This document shows positions 34,890-42,067 of a stretch of DNA of 64,000 bases, in pieces. The DNA comes from Pseudomonadales bacterium (lineage in GTDB: Bacteria > Pseudomonadota > Gammaproteobacteria > Pseudomonadales > UBA5862): the NCBI GenBank assembly GCA_024234215.1, contig JACKOQ010000001.1, positions 744,001-808,000 of the forward strand, written 5' to 3'. The notes below the pieces were generated by a model. The model saw nothing but the letters and a program-made list of their open reading frames with translations. It searched no databases and had not been told where the DNA came from. A program made the position numbers and the translations under genes. Within the stretch, counting starts at the first letter, position 1. The number at the start of each line of letters is the position of its first letter.

Positions 34890-35384
34890 ATGAAAATGAT
34901 ACCCAAACGTTTCGCAATGGCCCTGCTGATGGTGGCCAGCGCGGTGTTCTCTCTCAACAGCCATGCCGCCACCATCGACCTGGGGAAACTCGGGGTGGGT
35001 GATACTGAGCTTGATATCAGTATCGCGTTTGGCAGCATTGCCGATACTTGGAAATTCGAAGTGACCGAGACAGGCAAGCTGGTTAGCGGCTTTGCCGGAA
35101 TCTTCGGCATCGCTTCGCTGAGCGCCGATATCTCGGGAACTCCTTTTGCCTCAGTTCCTTCCCCGTTGCCATTGCTGTCGCCTGTTCTGCTGGGGCCCTC
35201 CATCGTGTTGAGCCCCGGCATGTACAGCATTTCGGTGACCGGAACCACCGGTACTGGCTTTTTCCCCATCGGCAGCTACATAGGTGCGGTTGGGCTGACT
35301 GCCGTGCCGCTCCCCGCACCGGTTCTGTTGCTGGGTTCGGCGATGCTGGGTCTGGTCGGTTTCGCGCGTCGCCGCCGCGCATGA
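34890..35384 (+). CDS. VPLPA-CTERM sorting-signal exported protein
   Basis: This 164-residue protein has a Sec signal peptide (KRFAMALLMVASAVFSLNSHA) and a C-terminal exosortase signal at 139-164: VPLPAPVLLLGSAMLGLVGF followed by ARRRRA. VPLPA-CTERM is a distinct variant of PEP-CTERM recognised by its own exosortase subclass. The mature region is a short beta-rich domain (KLGVGDTELDISIAFGS, DTWKFEVTETGKLVSGFAG) seen in small secreted PEP-CTERM proteins. It is monocistronic with its own terminator. Confidence 0.9.
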   Translation: MKMIPKRFAMALLMVASAVFSLNSHAATIDLGKLGVGDTELDISIAFGSIADTWKFEVTETGKLVSGFAGIFGIASLSADISGTPFASVPSPLPLLSPVLLGPSIVLSPGMYSISVTGTTGTGFFPIGSYIGAVGLTAVPLPAPVLLLGSAMLGLVGFARRRRA

Positions 35385-35434
35385 GGCTTCGCAGCCAGGC
35401 TGTCTGGTCTTGAGAGGGATCAGACAGCGTTGGA

Positions 35435-35467
35435 GAAAAAACGCCCTGAATTTCAGGGCGTTTTTTT
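35435..35467 (+). terminator. intrinsic terminator of the VPLPA-CTERM gene
   Basis: AAAAAACGCCCTG, a short loop and CAGGGCGTTTTTTT form a GC stem ending in a run of seven T, 50 bp beyond the stop codon. Confidence 0.92.
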
Positions 35468-35672
35468 CGAGAATCAAATCGTGCCTGCTTCACTTCACTG
35501 CCTGTGCAAGAAGATTGGGACGCTTTGGCAGCGCAATGACGGTGGCTTGACCGTCACGCTCCGCGACGGTTCGAGGAGAGCCGTGGAAGGCATCGACAGC
35601 CGAGTCCGTTGGCGGCAAACTGGTTCGCATGCCTTTGGGAGCAGAGCGAACAGGCTGTCGCGGGAGTGAGCC

Positions 35673-36320
35673 ATGGTCCGTTTTCGTGATCGTCGACATG
35701 CGGGCGAAGTGCTGGCGCAGCGGCTTGCGCCGTGGATTGGCCGTACTGGTGTGGTGCTGGCGCTGCCGCGTGGAGGAGTGCCGCTGGCCGCGGTGGTGGC
35801 GCCAAGACTCCGGATGCCGCTCGACCTGATCATTCCGCGCAAGATCGGCCATCCCCACAATCCGGAATATGCCGTGGCGGCAGTGGTCGAAAGCGGCGCG
35901 CGGGCCATCAACAGCGTGGAGGTGGCCGGCCTTGATCCTGGCTGGTTCGAGCAGGCCGTCGCGCGTGCGCAGCAGGAGGCCCTGCGTCGTCGGCGCTGCT
36001 ATCTGGGTGAGCGTTCGCCCTGTGCGCTCGAGGGCAAGGCGGTGATTCTGGTCGATGATGGCATTGCCACTGGGCTCACGATGGAGGCGGCCATTCAGGA
36101 TGCCAAGGCGCGGGGTGCGCAGGAGTTGGTGGTCGCCGTGCCGGTGGTGCCGGCCGACACGGCCAGACGTCTGGCCAGGATGGTGTCGCAGGTGGTGGCG
36201 GTGGAGATTGCGGAGCACTACCTTGGTGCGGTAGGCGCCTATTACGATGATTTCTCCCAGTTGAGTGACCAGGATGTGATTGAACTGCTCAAGCAGGCCG
36301 CTCCTGCGGCGCCGTCCTGA
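35673..36320 (+). CDS. phosphoribosyltransferase of the COG1926 type
   Basis: This 215-residue PRPP-binding protein has the 13-residue signature VILVDDGIATGLT at about residues 125-137 and an N-terminal ALPRGGVPLAAVVA with IIPRKIGHPHNPE, which define the COG1926 group. The natural acceptor of this group is unknown. It starts after a 205-bp space holding a 7-bp hairpin (35537-35556). An APH-like kinase follows 71 bp later on the same strand, and a PRPP synthase-like gene is convergent 1.1 kb on. Confidence 0.88.
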   Translation: MVRFRDRRHAGEVLAQRLAPWIGRTGVVLALPRGGVPLAAVVAPRLRMPLDLIIPRKIGHPHNPEYAVAAVVESGARAINSVEVAGLDPGWFEQAVARAQQEALRRRRCYLGERSPCALEGKAVILVDDGIATGLTMEAAIQDAKARGAQELVVAVPVVPADTARRLARMVSQVVAVEIAEHYLGAVGAYYDDFSQLSDQDVIELLKQAAPAAPS

Positions 36321-36391
36321 CACGCCGGGGCTGTTGAGTCGGAATTCATGGCATCCGTGAGTGAGAGTGAGTGGCGCGGAGCGGTGACCGC

Positions 36392-37426
36392 ATGACGTCC
36401 ACCCTCACTTTGGCGGAAAAGGTCGCGTTGCTGCGCGATCCGCACACCCATGCGCTGCCGGCGCAGAGCGTCATCGAAGTGGTGGAGACCCGCATGTCCT
36501 GGCTGTTTCTGACACCGGAACGGGTCTACAAGCTCAAAAAGCCGTTGCGCGAGCCGCTGTTCGATTTTTCCACCTTGGCGCGGCGGCGGCTCAATTGCGA
36601 GACGGAGCTGCGGCTCAACCGGCGGTTGGCGGCCGAGGTCTACCTCGATGTGGTCAGGCTGACACTGAGCAGCGCGGGGCTGTGCCGGATCGATGGGGAG
36701 GGGCAGACGCTGGATTACCTGGTGATGATGCGCCGGCTGCCTAGGGCGCGCAGTCTCGACCAGTTGATTCTCGCTGGGGCCATTCCGCCTGACGCGGTCG
36801 AAATGCTGGTGCGACGATTGGGGGACTTCTATCGACAGGCGGAAAAATCACCGCATGGTGCGGCCGGGTATGTGGCGCACTTTCGCGAGCGGATCGAGCA
36901 CAACCAGCAGGCGCTGATTGCCGGAGACTACCCTCTGTCACGGCAATGGATCGAGCAGTTGCATGGCCGTCTGCTGGCCTACATCGACCAGCACGGTGAA
37001 ACGCTGCAGGCCCGCAGTCGCCAGCGGCGGATCGTCGAGGGGCATGGTGATCTGCGTCCCGAGCATGTCTACCTGATCGATGGCCAGCCGTTGGTCATCG
37101 ACTGCCTCGAATTCAGCCGTGAACTGCGTTGGCTCGATCCGATCGACGAGCTGAGCCTGCTCGACCTCGAATGTCTTCGGCTGGGCGAGCCCGATTTTGG
37201 CCGGACGCTGCTGGCCGAATATCAGGCCATCGAGCAGGATCCGGTGCCTGACCATCTGGTCGATTTTTACCACGGCTATCGTGCGCTGCTCTGGAGCCGT
37301 CTCGCCATCCGTCATCTGGATCAGCCGCAGCGCAAACCCGGAGATGGTGCAAAGTGGCGGGAGCGTGCCCGGTTTTATCTGCAGCAAGCCGCGCGGGTCC
37401 TGCGGCAGCCGGAAGCTTTTGGTTGA
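36392..37426 (+). CDS. aminoglycoside-phosphotransferase-like kinase (COG2187)
   Basis: This 344-residue protein has a kinase-like fold. The N-terminal lobe has a Lys-rich strand (ERVYKLKKPL), the catalytic loop is GHGDLRPEHVYL (HGD) and the metal-binding DFE-like motif is IDCLEF. COG2187 proteins have no proven substrate; some carry a C-terminal AAA domain, which is missing here. ATG 36392 is chosen over a GTG at 36371 because of GGAG 10 bp upstream. It follows the phosphoribosyltransferase gene and may share its operon. Confidence 0.82.
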   Translation: MTSTLTLAEKVALLRDPHTHALPAQSVIEVVETRMSWLFLTPERVYKLKKPLREPLFDFSTLARRRLNCETELRLNRRLAAEVYLDVVRLTLSSAGLCRIDGEGQTLDYLVMMRRLPRARSLDQLILAGAIPPDAVEMLVRRLGDFYRQAEKSPHGAAGYVAHFRERIEHNQQALIAGDYPLSRQWIEQLHGRLLAYIDQHGETLQARSRQRRIVEGHGDLRPEHVYLIDGQPLVIDCLEFSRELRWLDPIDELSLLDLECLRLGEPDFGRTLLAEYQAIEQDPVPDHLVDFYHGYRALLWSRLAIRHLDQPQRKPGDGAKWRERARFYLQQAARVLRQPEAFG

Positions 37427-37468
37427 TCGACCGGAGGCCGGGTTGGCAGCCGTCTGCATGAACCGGTG

Positions 37469-38458
37469 TCATGTCTCGGCATCGAGCCACAGCTCGGTCA
37501 GCGACTCGCGCCGGTGAATCCGCCCGATCGCCTCGGCCAGCAGCGGCGCCACCGAAAGCAGCTCGACGCGCTGCTGCAGCACTGGATTGGCGCGCTGGAG
37601 CAGTGGCAGGGTGTCGGTGACCACCAGGGTGGTGAGGGCGGGATGATCGAGCAGTGCATGGCTCTTGCCGGCCCACAGCGCATGGGTCGCGGCAGCATGG
37701 ATCCGGCGCGCGCCAGCCCGCTCTGCGGCCTCGATGGTGCGCAGCAGGGTGGCCCCTGATGCGATCAGATCATCGATGATCACCACCTCCTGCCCGGCGA
37801 CATCGCCGACCAGCCGTTCGCCGCTCAGTTCGCCACGGCTGCGCCATTTCTGCATGAAGGCGCTGTTCAGCTCACGTCCGAGGCGGCGACTCAAAGAGCG
37901 ACGCAGCGCCTCGGCCCGTTTCACACCGCCGACATCGGGCGAGAGGATGCAGGCATTTCCCTCCAGCAGGGTGGCGAAGTGGTCGACGAACAGGCTCTTG
38001 GCTTCGAGGTGTTCGGTCGGAATGCGAAAGGCATTCTGGTAGGCGGCCAGATTGTGGACGTCGATGGTCAGCAGTCGATCACTTCCCACCGCTTCGAACA
38101 GTTGGGCCACATAGCGATTGGTGACCGGATCGCGCGGCTTGCTCCTGCGGTCCTTGCGTGCATAGGCGAGGTAGGGTGCGACGACGGTCACTTCGGTGGC
38201 GCCGGCATCCTTGAGTGCAGCGACAAAGAACAGCTCTCTGACCAGGCGGTCATTCACCGAATGAGCCGCATCGCTGTAGAGCGATTGCAGCAGCACGACA
38301 TGGTGGCCACGGACGCTTTCGAGGGGTCTGGCCTTGTGCTCGCCATCCTCGAATTGGCGCTCTTCCCAGGCCGAAAGCGGAGCTCCGAGCGCCGAAGCCG
38401 TTGCGAAAGCAAGCGAGGAGTTGGAGTCGAGATCGAATATGGACAATGGGTTAGTCAC
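37469..38458 (-). CDS. divergent ribose-phosphate pyrophosphokinase (Prs family)
   Basis: This 329-residue Prs-family protein is expected to make PRPP from ribose 5-phosphate. It has the N-terminal EDGEHKARPLESVRG, the catalytic LAYARKDRRSKPRDPVTNRY region, SPDVGGVKRAE and the PRPP loop VVIIDDLIASGATL. It differs from standard PrsA: the allosteric KRR loop is replaced by QKWRSRGELSGE and the loop reads DDLIASG rather than DDMIDTG, so it may be a non-allosteric type. It is probably a second copy rather than the housekeeping prs. It converges on the kinase gene. Confidence 0.85.
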   Translation of the reverse strand: MTNPLSIFDLDSNSSLAFATASALGAPLSAWEERQFEDGEHKARPLESVRGHHVVLLQSLYSDAAHSVNDRLVRELFFVAALKDAGATEVTVVAPYLAYARKDRRSKPRDPVTNRYVAQLFEAVGSDRLLTIDVHNLAAYQNAFRIPTEHLEAKSLFVDHFATLLEGNACILSPDVGGVKRAEALRRSLSRRLGRELNSAFMQKWRSRGELSGERLVGDVAGQEVVIIDDLIASGATLLRTIEAAERAGARRIHAAATHALWAGKSHALLDHPALTTLVVTDTLPLLQRANPVLQQRVELLSVAPLLAEAIGRIHRRESLTELWLDAET

Positions 38459-38474
38459 GTATTTTCATCCAAAA

Positions 38475-38486
38475 TCTGATATCAGA
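38475..38486. promoter_or_regulatory. 12-bp perfect palindrome upstream of the prs-like gene
   Basis: TCTGATATCAGA lies 16 bp upstream of the prs-like start and 110 bp before the 92-residue gene. It could be an operator; it may be chance. Confidence 0.3.
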
Positions 38487-38595
38487 GGGGTGTGACTGTA
38501 GCCTCCATCAAAGTTTCGCCGCGATCAACTATTGATTAGACTGCTGGCGATTGCCAGGTTGTGGAATATTTCGCCCGTACAGAGTAGTGCCGCCC

Positions 38596-38874
38596 ATGAA
38601 GACCATGCACAAATATGAAGTGCCAATGACCGATCAACCCTTCCACGTCGATCTGCCGCATGACGCCCAGGTGCGCTGGGTCGAATTTCTGGTCCCCAAC
38701 AAGAAGGTGTTCATGTGGGTCGAGGTCGACATCAGTCGCCAGGGGCCCAAGCAGCGTCGCACCTTCCACCTCTACCGTTCCGGCGATGGCATTCCGGTCA
38801 GCTACCACTATGTTGGCACGGCGGTGGATCAGTACATTCCCGAGACCTACCACCTTTTTGAAAAGGTTGATTGA
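38596..38874 (+). CDS. hypothetical 92-residue protein
   Basis: This small soluble protein (MKTMHKYEVPMTD start) is likely real from its even codon composition and position 32 bp before the copper operon. It is beta-rich: HDAQVRWVEFLVPNKKVFMW, then RRTFHLYRSGDGIPVSYHYV and ETYHLFEKVD. The pattern is reminiscent of a small family (DUF7352-like) often seen in phages and plasmids, but I cannot confirm this. No signal peptide or metal motif is present. It may head the copper operon or stand alone. Confidence 0.65.
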   Translation: MKTMHKYEVPMTDQPFHVDLPHDAQVRWVEFLVPNKKVFMWVEVDISRQGPKQRRTFHLYRSGDGIPVSYHYVGTAVDQYIPETYHLFEKVD

Positions 38875-38905
38875 TCCGTTGCCGCCGCGAGCGTGTGGTT
38901 GAAGC

Positions 38906-39307
38906 ATGAACAGGTTCTGGTCGGAGTCAGTCAAGGCGCCGTTGCCGGGCCATTCGACGCGGCGCCGGTTGGTGCTGCTGGCACTGCTGGGTCTGCTTCT
39001 GGCAGTGGCTGCACCCCGACAGCACGCCGAATGGGTCAATTCACTGGCGCACGAACAGAGTGGGCAGAGCAGTGCCAACGACCAGGAGATGGCGGCGAAT
39101 CGCCACTGCGGTCATCACGGCATCCCTGCGGGAGGCAGTGGCCTCGGGTGTGGTTGCCTGCACGGTCTGTGCGGCGGTCTGACTGCGCTGCCGGGTCATC
39201 AGGCGCTCTCCGCGCGGGTGCGCATTGCAAACTTCAGCCCTGCACTCCAGCGGACCGTGCCATTGCCGGCCCATGGGCGGCCACCTTTCAGGCCCCCGAT
39301 CAGCTGA
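38906..39307 (+). CDS. copL: CopL-like / DUF2946-like small copper-operon protein
   Basis: This 133-residue protein has an N-terminal basic stretch and one helix (RRLVLLALLGLLLAVAAPRQ), then a His/Cys-rich middle: NRHCGHHGIPAGGSGLGCGC and LHGLCGG. In Xanthomonas a similar Cys/His protein (CopL) precedes copA and copB and is needed for copper-induced expression. The match here rests on position and composition, not alignment. copA starts 75 bp downstream. Confidence 0.65.
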   Translation: MNRFWSESVKAPLPGHSTRRRLVLLALLGLLLAVAAPRQHAEWVNSLAHEQSGQSSANDQEMAANRHCGHHGIPAGGSGLGCGCLHGLCGGLTALPGHQALSARVRIANFSPALQRTVPLPAHGRPPFRPPIS

Positions 39308-39381
39308 ACTCCTGAGCTTGCCACTGCCGTCATCCGCATCTGTGCGGAGGCGGCTGTCGACCATGCGATTTGGAGTCAAAG

Positions 39382-41082
39382 ATGTCATCCAGAAAGAGTC
39401 CCCCTGCCGGGTTCGATTGGCGGCGCCGTCGCCTGGTGCAGGGGATTGGTGTCGGGTTGGCGGCGGGAGTCTGTGGTCTGGCGCCGCGGTTCGGCCAGGC
39501 CGACCCTGGAGCGGAGTTCACGGCTTCGGCAGTGGCCAGCGCCACCCCGAGGGAGCTGCGCGGCACCCAATTCGATCTCACCATTGCCGAGACACCGGTC
39601 AACTTCACCGGCCATCCGCGGCTGGCCACCACCATCAATGGCGCGCTGCCGGCGCCGACGCTGCGCTGGCGTGAGGGCGATACGGTCACCCTTCGCGTCT
39701 ACAACCGTCTGGCCGAAGAGAGCTCGATCCACTGGCATGGCATCCTGCTGCCCTATCAGATGGATGGCGTGCCGGGCATCAGTTTTCCGGGCATCCCGCC
39801 TGGCGGCACCTTCACCTATCGCTTCAAGGTGGCACAGAGCGGCACCTACTGGTACCACTCCCACTCCGGCATGCAGGAGCAGCGCGGCCTGTATGGCGCC
39901 ATCATCATCGATCCGATCGAGGGTGAGCGGATTCAGGCCGACCGTGACCTCGTGCTGCTGCTGTCCGACTGGAGCGACGAGGAGCCGATGCAGCTGCTGA
40001 AGCGGCTGAAGGTGCAGAGCGACTACTACAACTTCAACCAGCCGACGCTGGCCGACTTCGTGCGCGATCTCTCCAGCGCCGGCTGGTCGGCCGCCATCGA
40101 ACGCCGCCAGATGTGGCAGCAGATGCGGATGAACCCGACCGATCTGGCCGACATTTCAGCCCACACCTACCGCTACCTGATCAACGGCATGACGCCAGCG
40201 GACAACTGGACCGGGCTGTTCCGCCCCGGCGAGCGGCTGCGGCTGCGGCTGATCAACGGCAGTGCCATGACCTTTTACGATCTGCGCATCCCCGGACTGC
40301 CGCTGACGGTGGTGCAGGTCGATGGCCAGAATGTCGAACCGGTCACCGTCGATGAGCTGCGGTTCGGGCCCGGTGAAACCTATGACGTCATCGTCGCCCC
40401 ACGCGATGATGTCTATACGCTCTTCGCCCAGTCGATGGACCGCTCGGGCTTTGCCCGTGCCACGCTGGCGACGCGGCCGGGCCTGACCGCCCCGGTGCCG
40501 GCGCTCGATCCGGTCGAATGGCTGTCGATGACGGACATGATGGGCGACATGCATGGCGGCAGGCCGGCGCACCATGCCCGCAGCGAACATGGCCCGGGGA
40601 CCGACATGCGGGTCGACAGGGCACGCAGCAATCTGGACGATCCCGGCGTGGGGCTGCGCAACAATGGTCGCCGCGTCCTGACGCTGGCCGATCTGCACAG
40701 CCTGGAGGGCGTGCTCGATCGGCGAATGGCCGACCGCGAGATCGAGCTGCACCTGACCGGCAACATGGAGCGCTACAGCTGGTCGTTCGATGGCGTCGAG
40801 TACGGCCAATCGACGCCGGTGCATTTCCGCCACGGCGAGCGGCTGCGGGTGATCCTGCACAACGACACCATGATGACCCATCCGATGCATCTGCATGGCA
40901 TGTGGAGCGAACTGGAGAGCCCAGCCGGAGCCGTTCAGCTTCGCCGCCACACCTTTGCCGTGCAGCCGGCGCAGCGGATCAGCTTTCTGGTGACGGCCGA
41001 TGCACTGGGACGCTGGGCCTGGCACTGCCACCTGATGTTCCACATGGACAGCGGCATGTTCCGCGAGGTGGTGGTGGCATGA
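39382..41082 (+). CDS. copA: copper resistance multicopper oxidase CopA
   Basis: This periplasmic laccase-like oxidase oxidises Cu(I) to Cu(II). It has a Tat signal (FDWRRRRLVQGIGVGLAAG). All copper ligands are visible: HWHGILLPYQMDG, WYHSHSG, HPMHLHGMW and HCHLMFHMDSGM. A Met-rich loop (MTDMMGDMHGG) sits before the third domain. Length is 566 residues. The ATG at 39382 has GGAG 6 bp upstream, which decides it over a TTG at 39370. Its stop overlaps copB by 4 bp. Confidence 0.95.
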   Translation: MSSRKSPPAGFDWRRRRLVQGIGVGLAAGVCGLAPRFGQADPGAEFTASAVASATPRELRGTQFDLTIAETPVNFTGHPRLATTINGALPAPTLRWREGDTVTLRVYNRLAEESSIHWHGILLPYQMDGVPGISFPGIPPGGTFTYRFKVAQSGTYWYHSHSGMQEQRGLYGAIIIDPIEGERIQADRDLVLLLSDWSDEEPMQLLKRLKVQSDYYNFNQPTLADFVRDLSSAGWSAAIERRQMWQQMRMNPTDLADISAHTYRYLINGMTPADNWTGLFRPGERLRLRLINGSAMTFYDLRIPGLPLTVVQVDGQNVEPVTVDELRFGPGETYDVIVAPRDDVYTLFAQSMDRSGFARATLATRPGLTAPVPALDPVEWLSMTDMMGDMHGGRPAHHARSEHGPGTDMRVDRARSNLDDPGVGLRNNGRRVLTLADLHSLEGVLDRRMADREIELHLTGNMERYSWSFDGVEYGQSTPVHFRHGERLRVILHNDTMMTHPMHLHGMWSELESPAGAVQLRRHTFAVQPAQRISFLVTADALGRWAWHCHLMFHMDSGMFREVVVA

Positions 41083-42035
41083 ACCCTCTGAGCAATGAAA
41101 AGAAAAGTGCGTTTCATCCCGCAGGGTGGTTGAAACCGCTGCTGCTGACGGCCGTACTGGCACTGACCAGGCAGGCTGCGGCCGAGACCGCTGGTCATGC
41201 GCACCCTCATGCGATCGAAGAGCCGCCGGCAAAGACGATCGACCACAGCCGGATGGACCACGGCAGCATGGACCACGGCAGCATGGACCACGGCAGTGGC
41301 GATTCCGCCCGCGAGGGGCGTGATCCCGATGCCTACTCGAATGGCTACCGGCTCGATTCCGGCCCCTATCTGCTGGAGGGCCGGCAGCACTCGCACATGG
41401 CCGACTCGCACCGCTTCTCGGTGCTGCGCATCGATCGGCTGGAGCGGGCCGATGGGCGCGATCACACCGGCACGGCCTACGACGCGCAGGCCTGGTGGGG
41501 CGGCAGCTATGATCGGCTCTGGTTGAAGGCCGAAGGTGAGCACAGCAGCGGCACGCTGCAGGAGGCGCGCAGCGAGCTGCTCTGGAGCCATGCGGTCGCC
41601 CCGTTCTGGGACCGGCAGCTGGGACTGCGCCATGACAGTGGTGCAGGGCCGGAGCGCCAGTGGCTGGCGCTGGGCCTGCATGGGCTGGCGCCCTACTGGT
41701 TCGAGCTCGATGTGGCGGCCTATCTCGGCAGCGGTGGCCGCAGTGCGCTGCGTCTTGGCAGCGAATATGAGTTGCTGTTGACGCAGCGGGCGATCCTGCA
41801 GCCGCGGGTCGAGTTCAACCTCTATGGCCAGGATGACCCCGCGCGCGGTCTGGGCAGCGGCCTTGCCGAAGGGGTGCTGGGTCTGCGGCTGCGTTATGAG
41901 TTCAGCCGGCAGCTTGCGCCCTATCTGGGTGTCGAGTGGAGCGGAAAGTTTGGGCAGAGCGCCGATCTGGCGCACAGTGCCGGTGATGCCACCAGCGAAT
42001 GGCGCTGGGTTGGCGGAGTGCGGTTCTGGTTCTGA
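41079..42035 (+). CDS. copB: outer-membrane copper resistance protein CopB
   Basis: CopB is an outer-membrane beta barrel that works with CopA. The 318-residue protein has a signal peptide (LLLTAVLALTRQAAA) and a Met/His linker with three MDHGS repeats that could bind Cu. It ends in a barrel typical of PF05275 (YDAQAWWGGSYDRLWLKAEG, LRYEFSRQLAPYLGVEW). The C-terminal residue is Phe, as in outer-membrane proteins. It starts inside the copA stop (ATGA). Confidence 0.93.
   Translation: MNPLSNEKKSAFHPAGWLKPLLLTAVLALTRQAAAETAGHAHPHAIEEPPAKTIDHSRMDHGSMDHGSMDHGSGDSAREGRDPDAYSNGYRLDSGPYLLEGRQHSHMADSHRFSVLRIDRLERADGRDHTGTAYDAQAWWGGSYDRLWLKAEGEHSSGTLQEARSELLWSHAVAPFWDRQLGLRHDSGAGPERQWLALGLHGLAPYWFELDVAAYLGSGGRSALRLGSEYELLLTQRAILQPRVEFNLYGQDDPARGLGSGLAEGVLGLRLRYEFSRQLAPYLGVEWSGKFGQSADLAHSAGDATSEWRWVGGVRFWF
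41253..41297 (+). repeat. three tandem 15-bp units in copB
   Basis: ATGGACCACGGCAGC is repeated three times without gaps (last unit ends in T), coding MDHGS x3. Low number of units and identity suggest recent slippage-type expansion of a metal-binding linker. Confidence 0.9.
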
Positions 42036-42067
42036 AGACGTTGGCATCGACCACAGGGGGGCTCGAG

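Noticed and set aside
35430..35669. 79-codon plus-strand frame after the VPLPA-CTERM gene
   Set aside because: Its start lies in the intrinsic terminator and it shows no domain or good ribosome site.
41253..41297. Three 15-bp repeats considered as a CRISPR or satellite
   Set aside because: There are no spacers; the units are in-frame coding repeats in copB. No CRISPR array was seen in the window.
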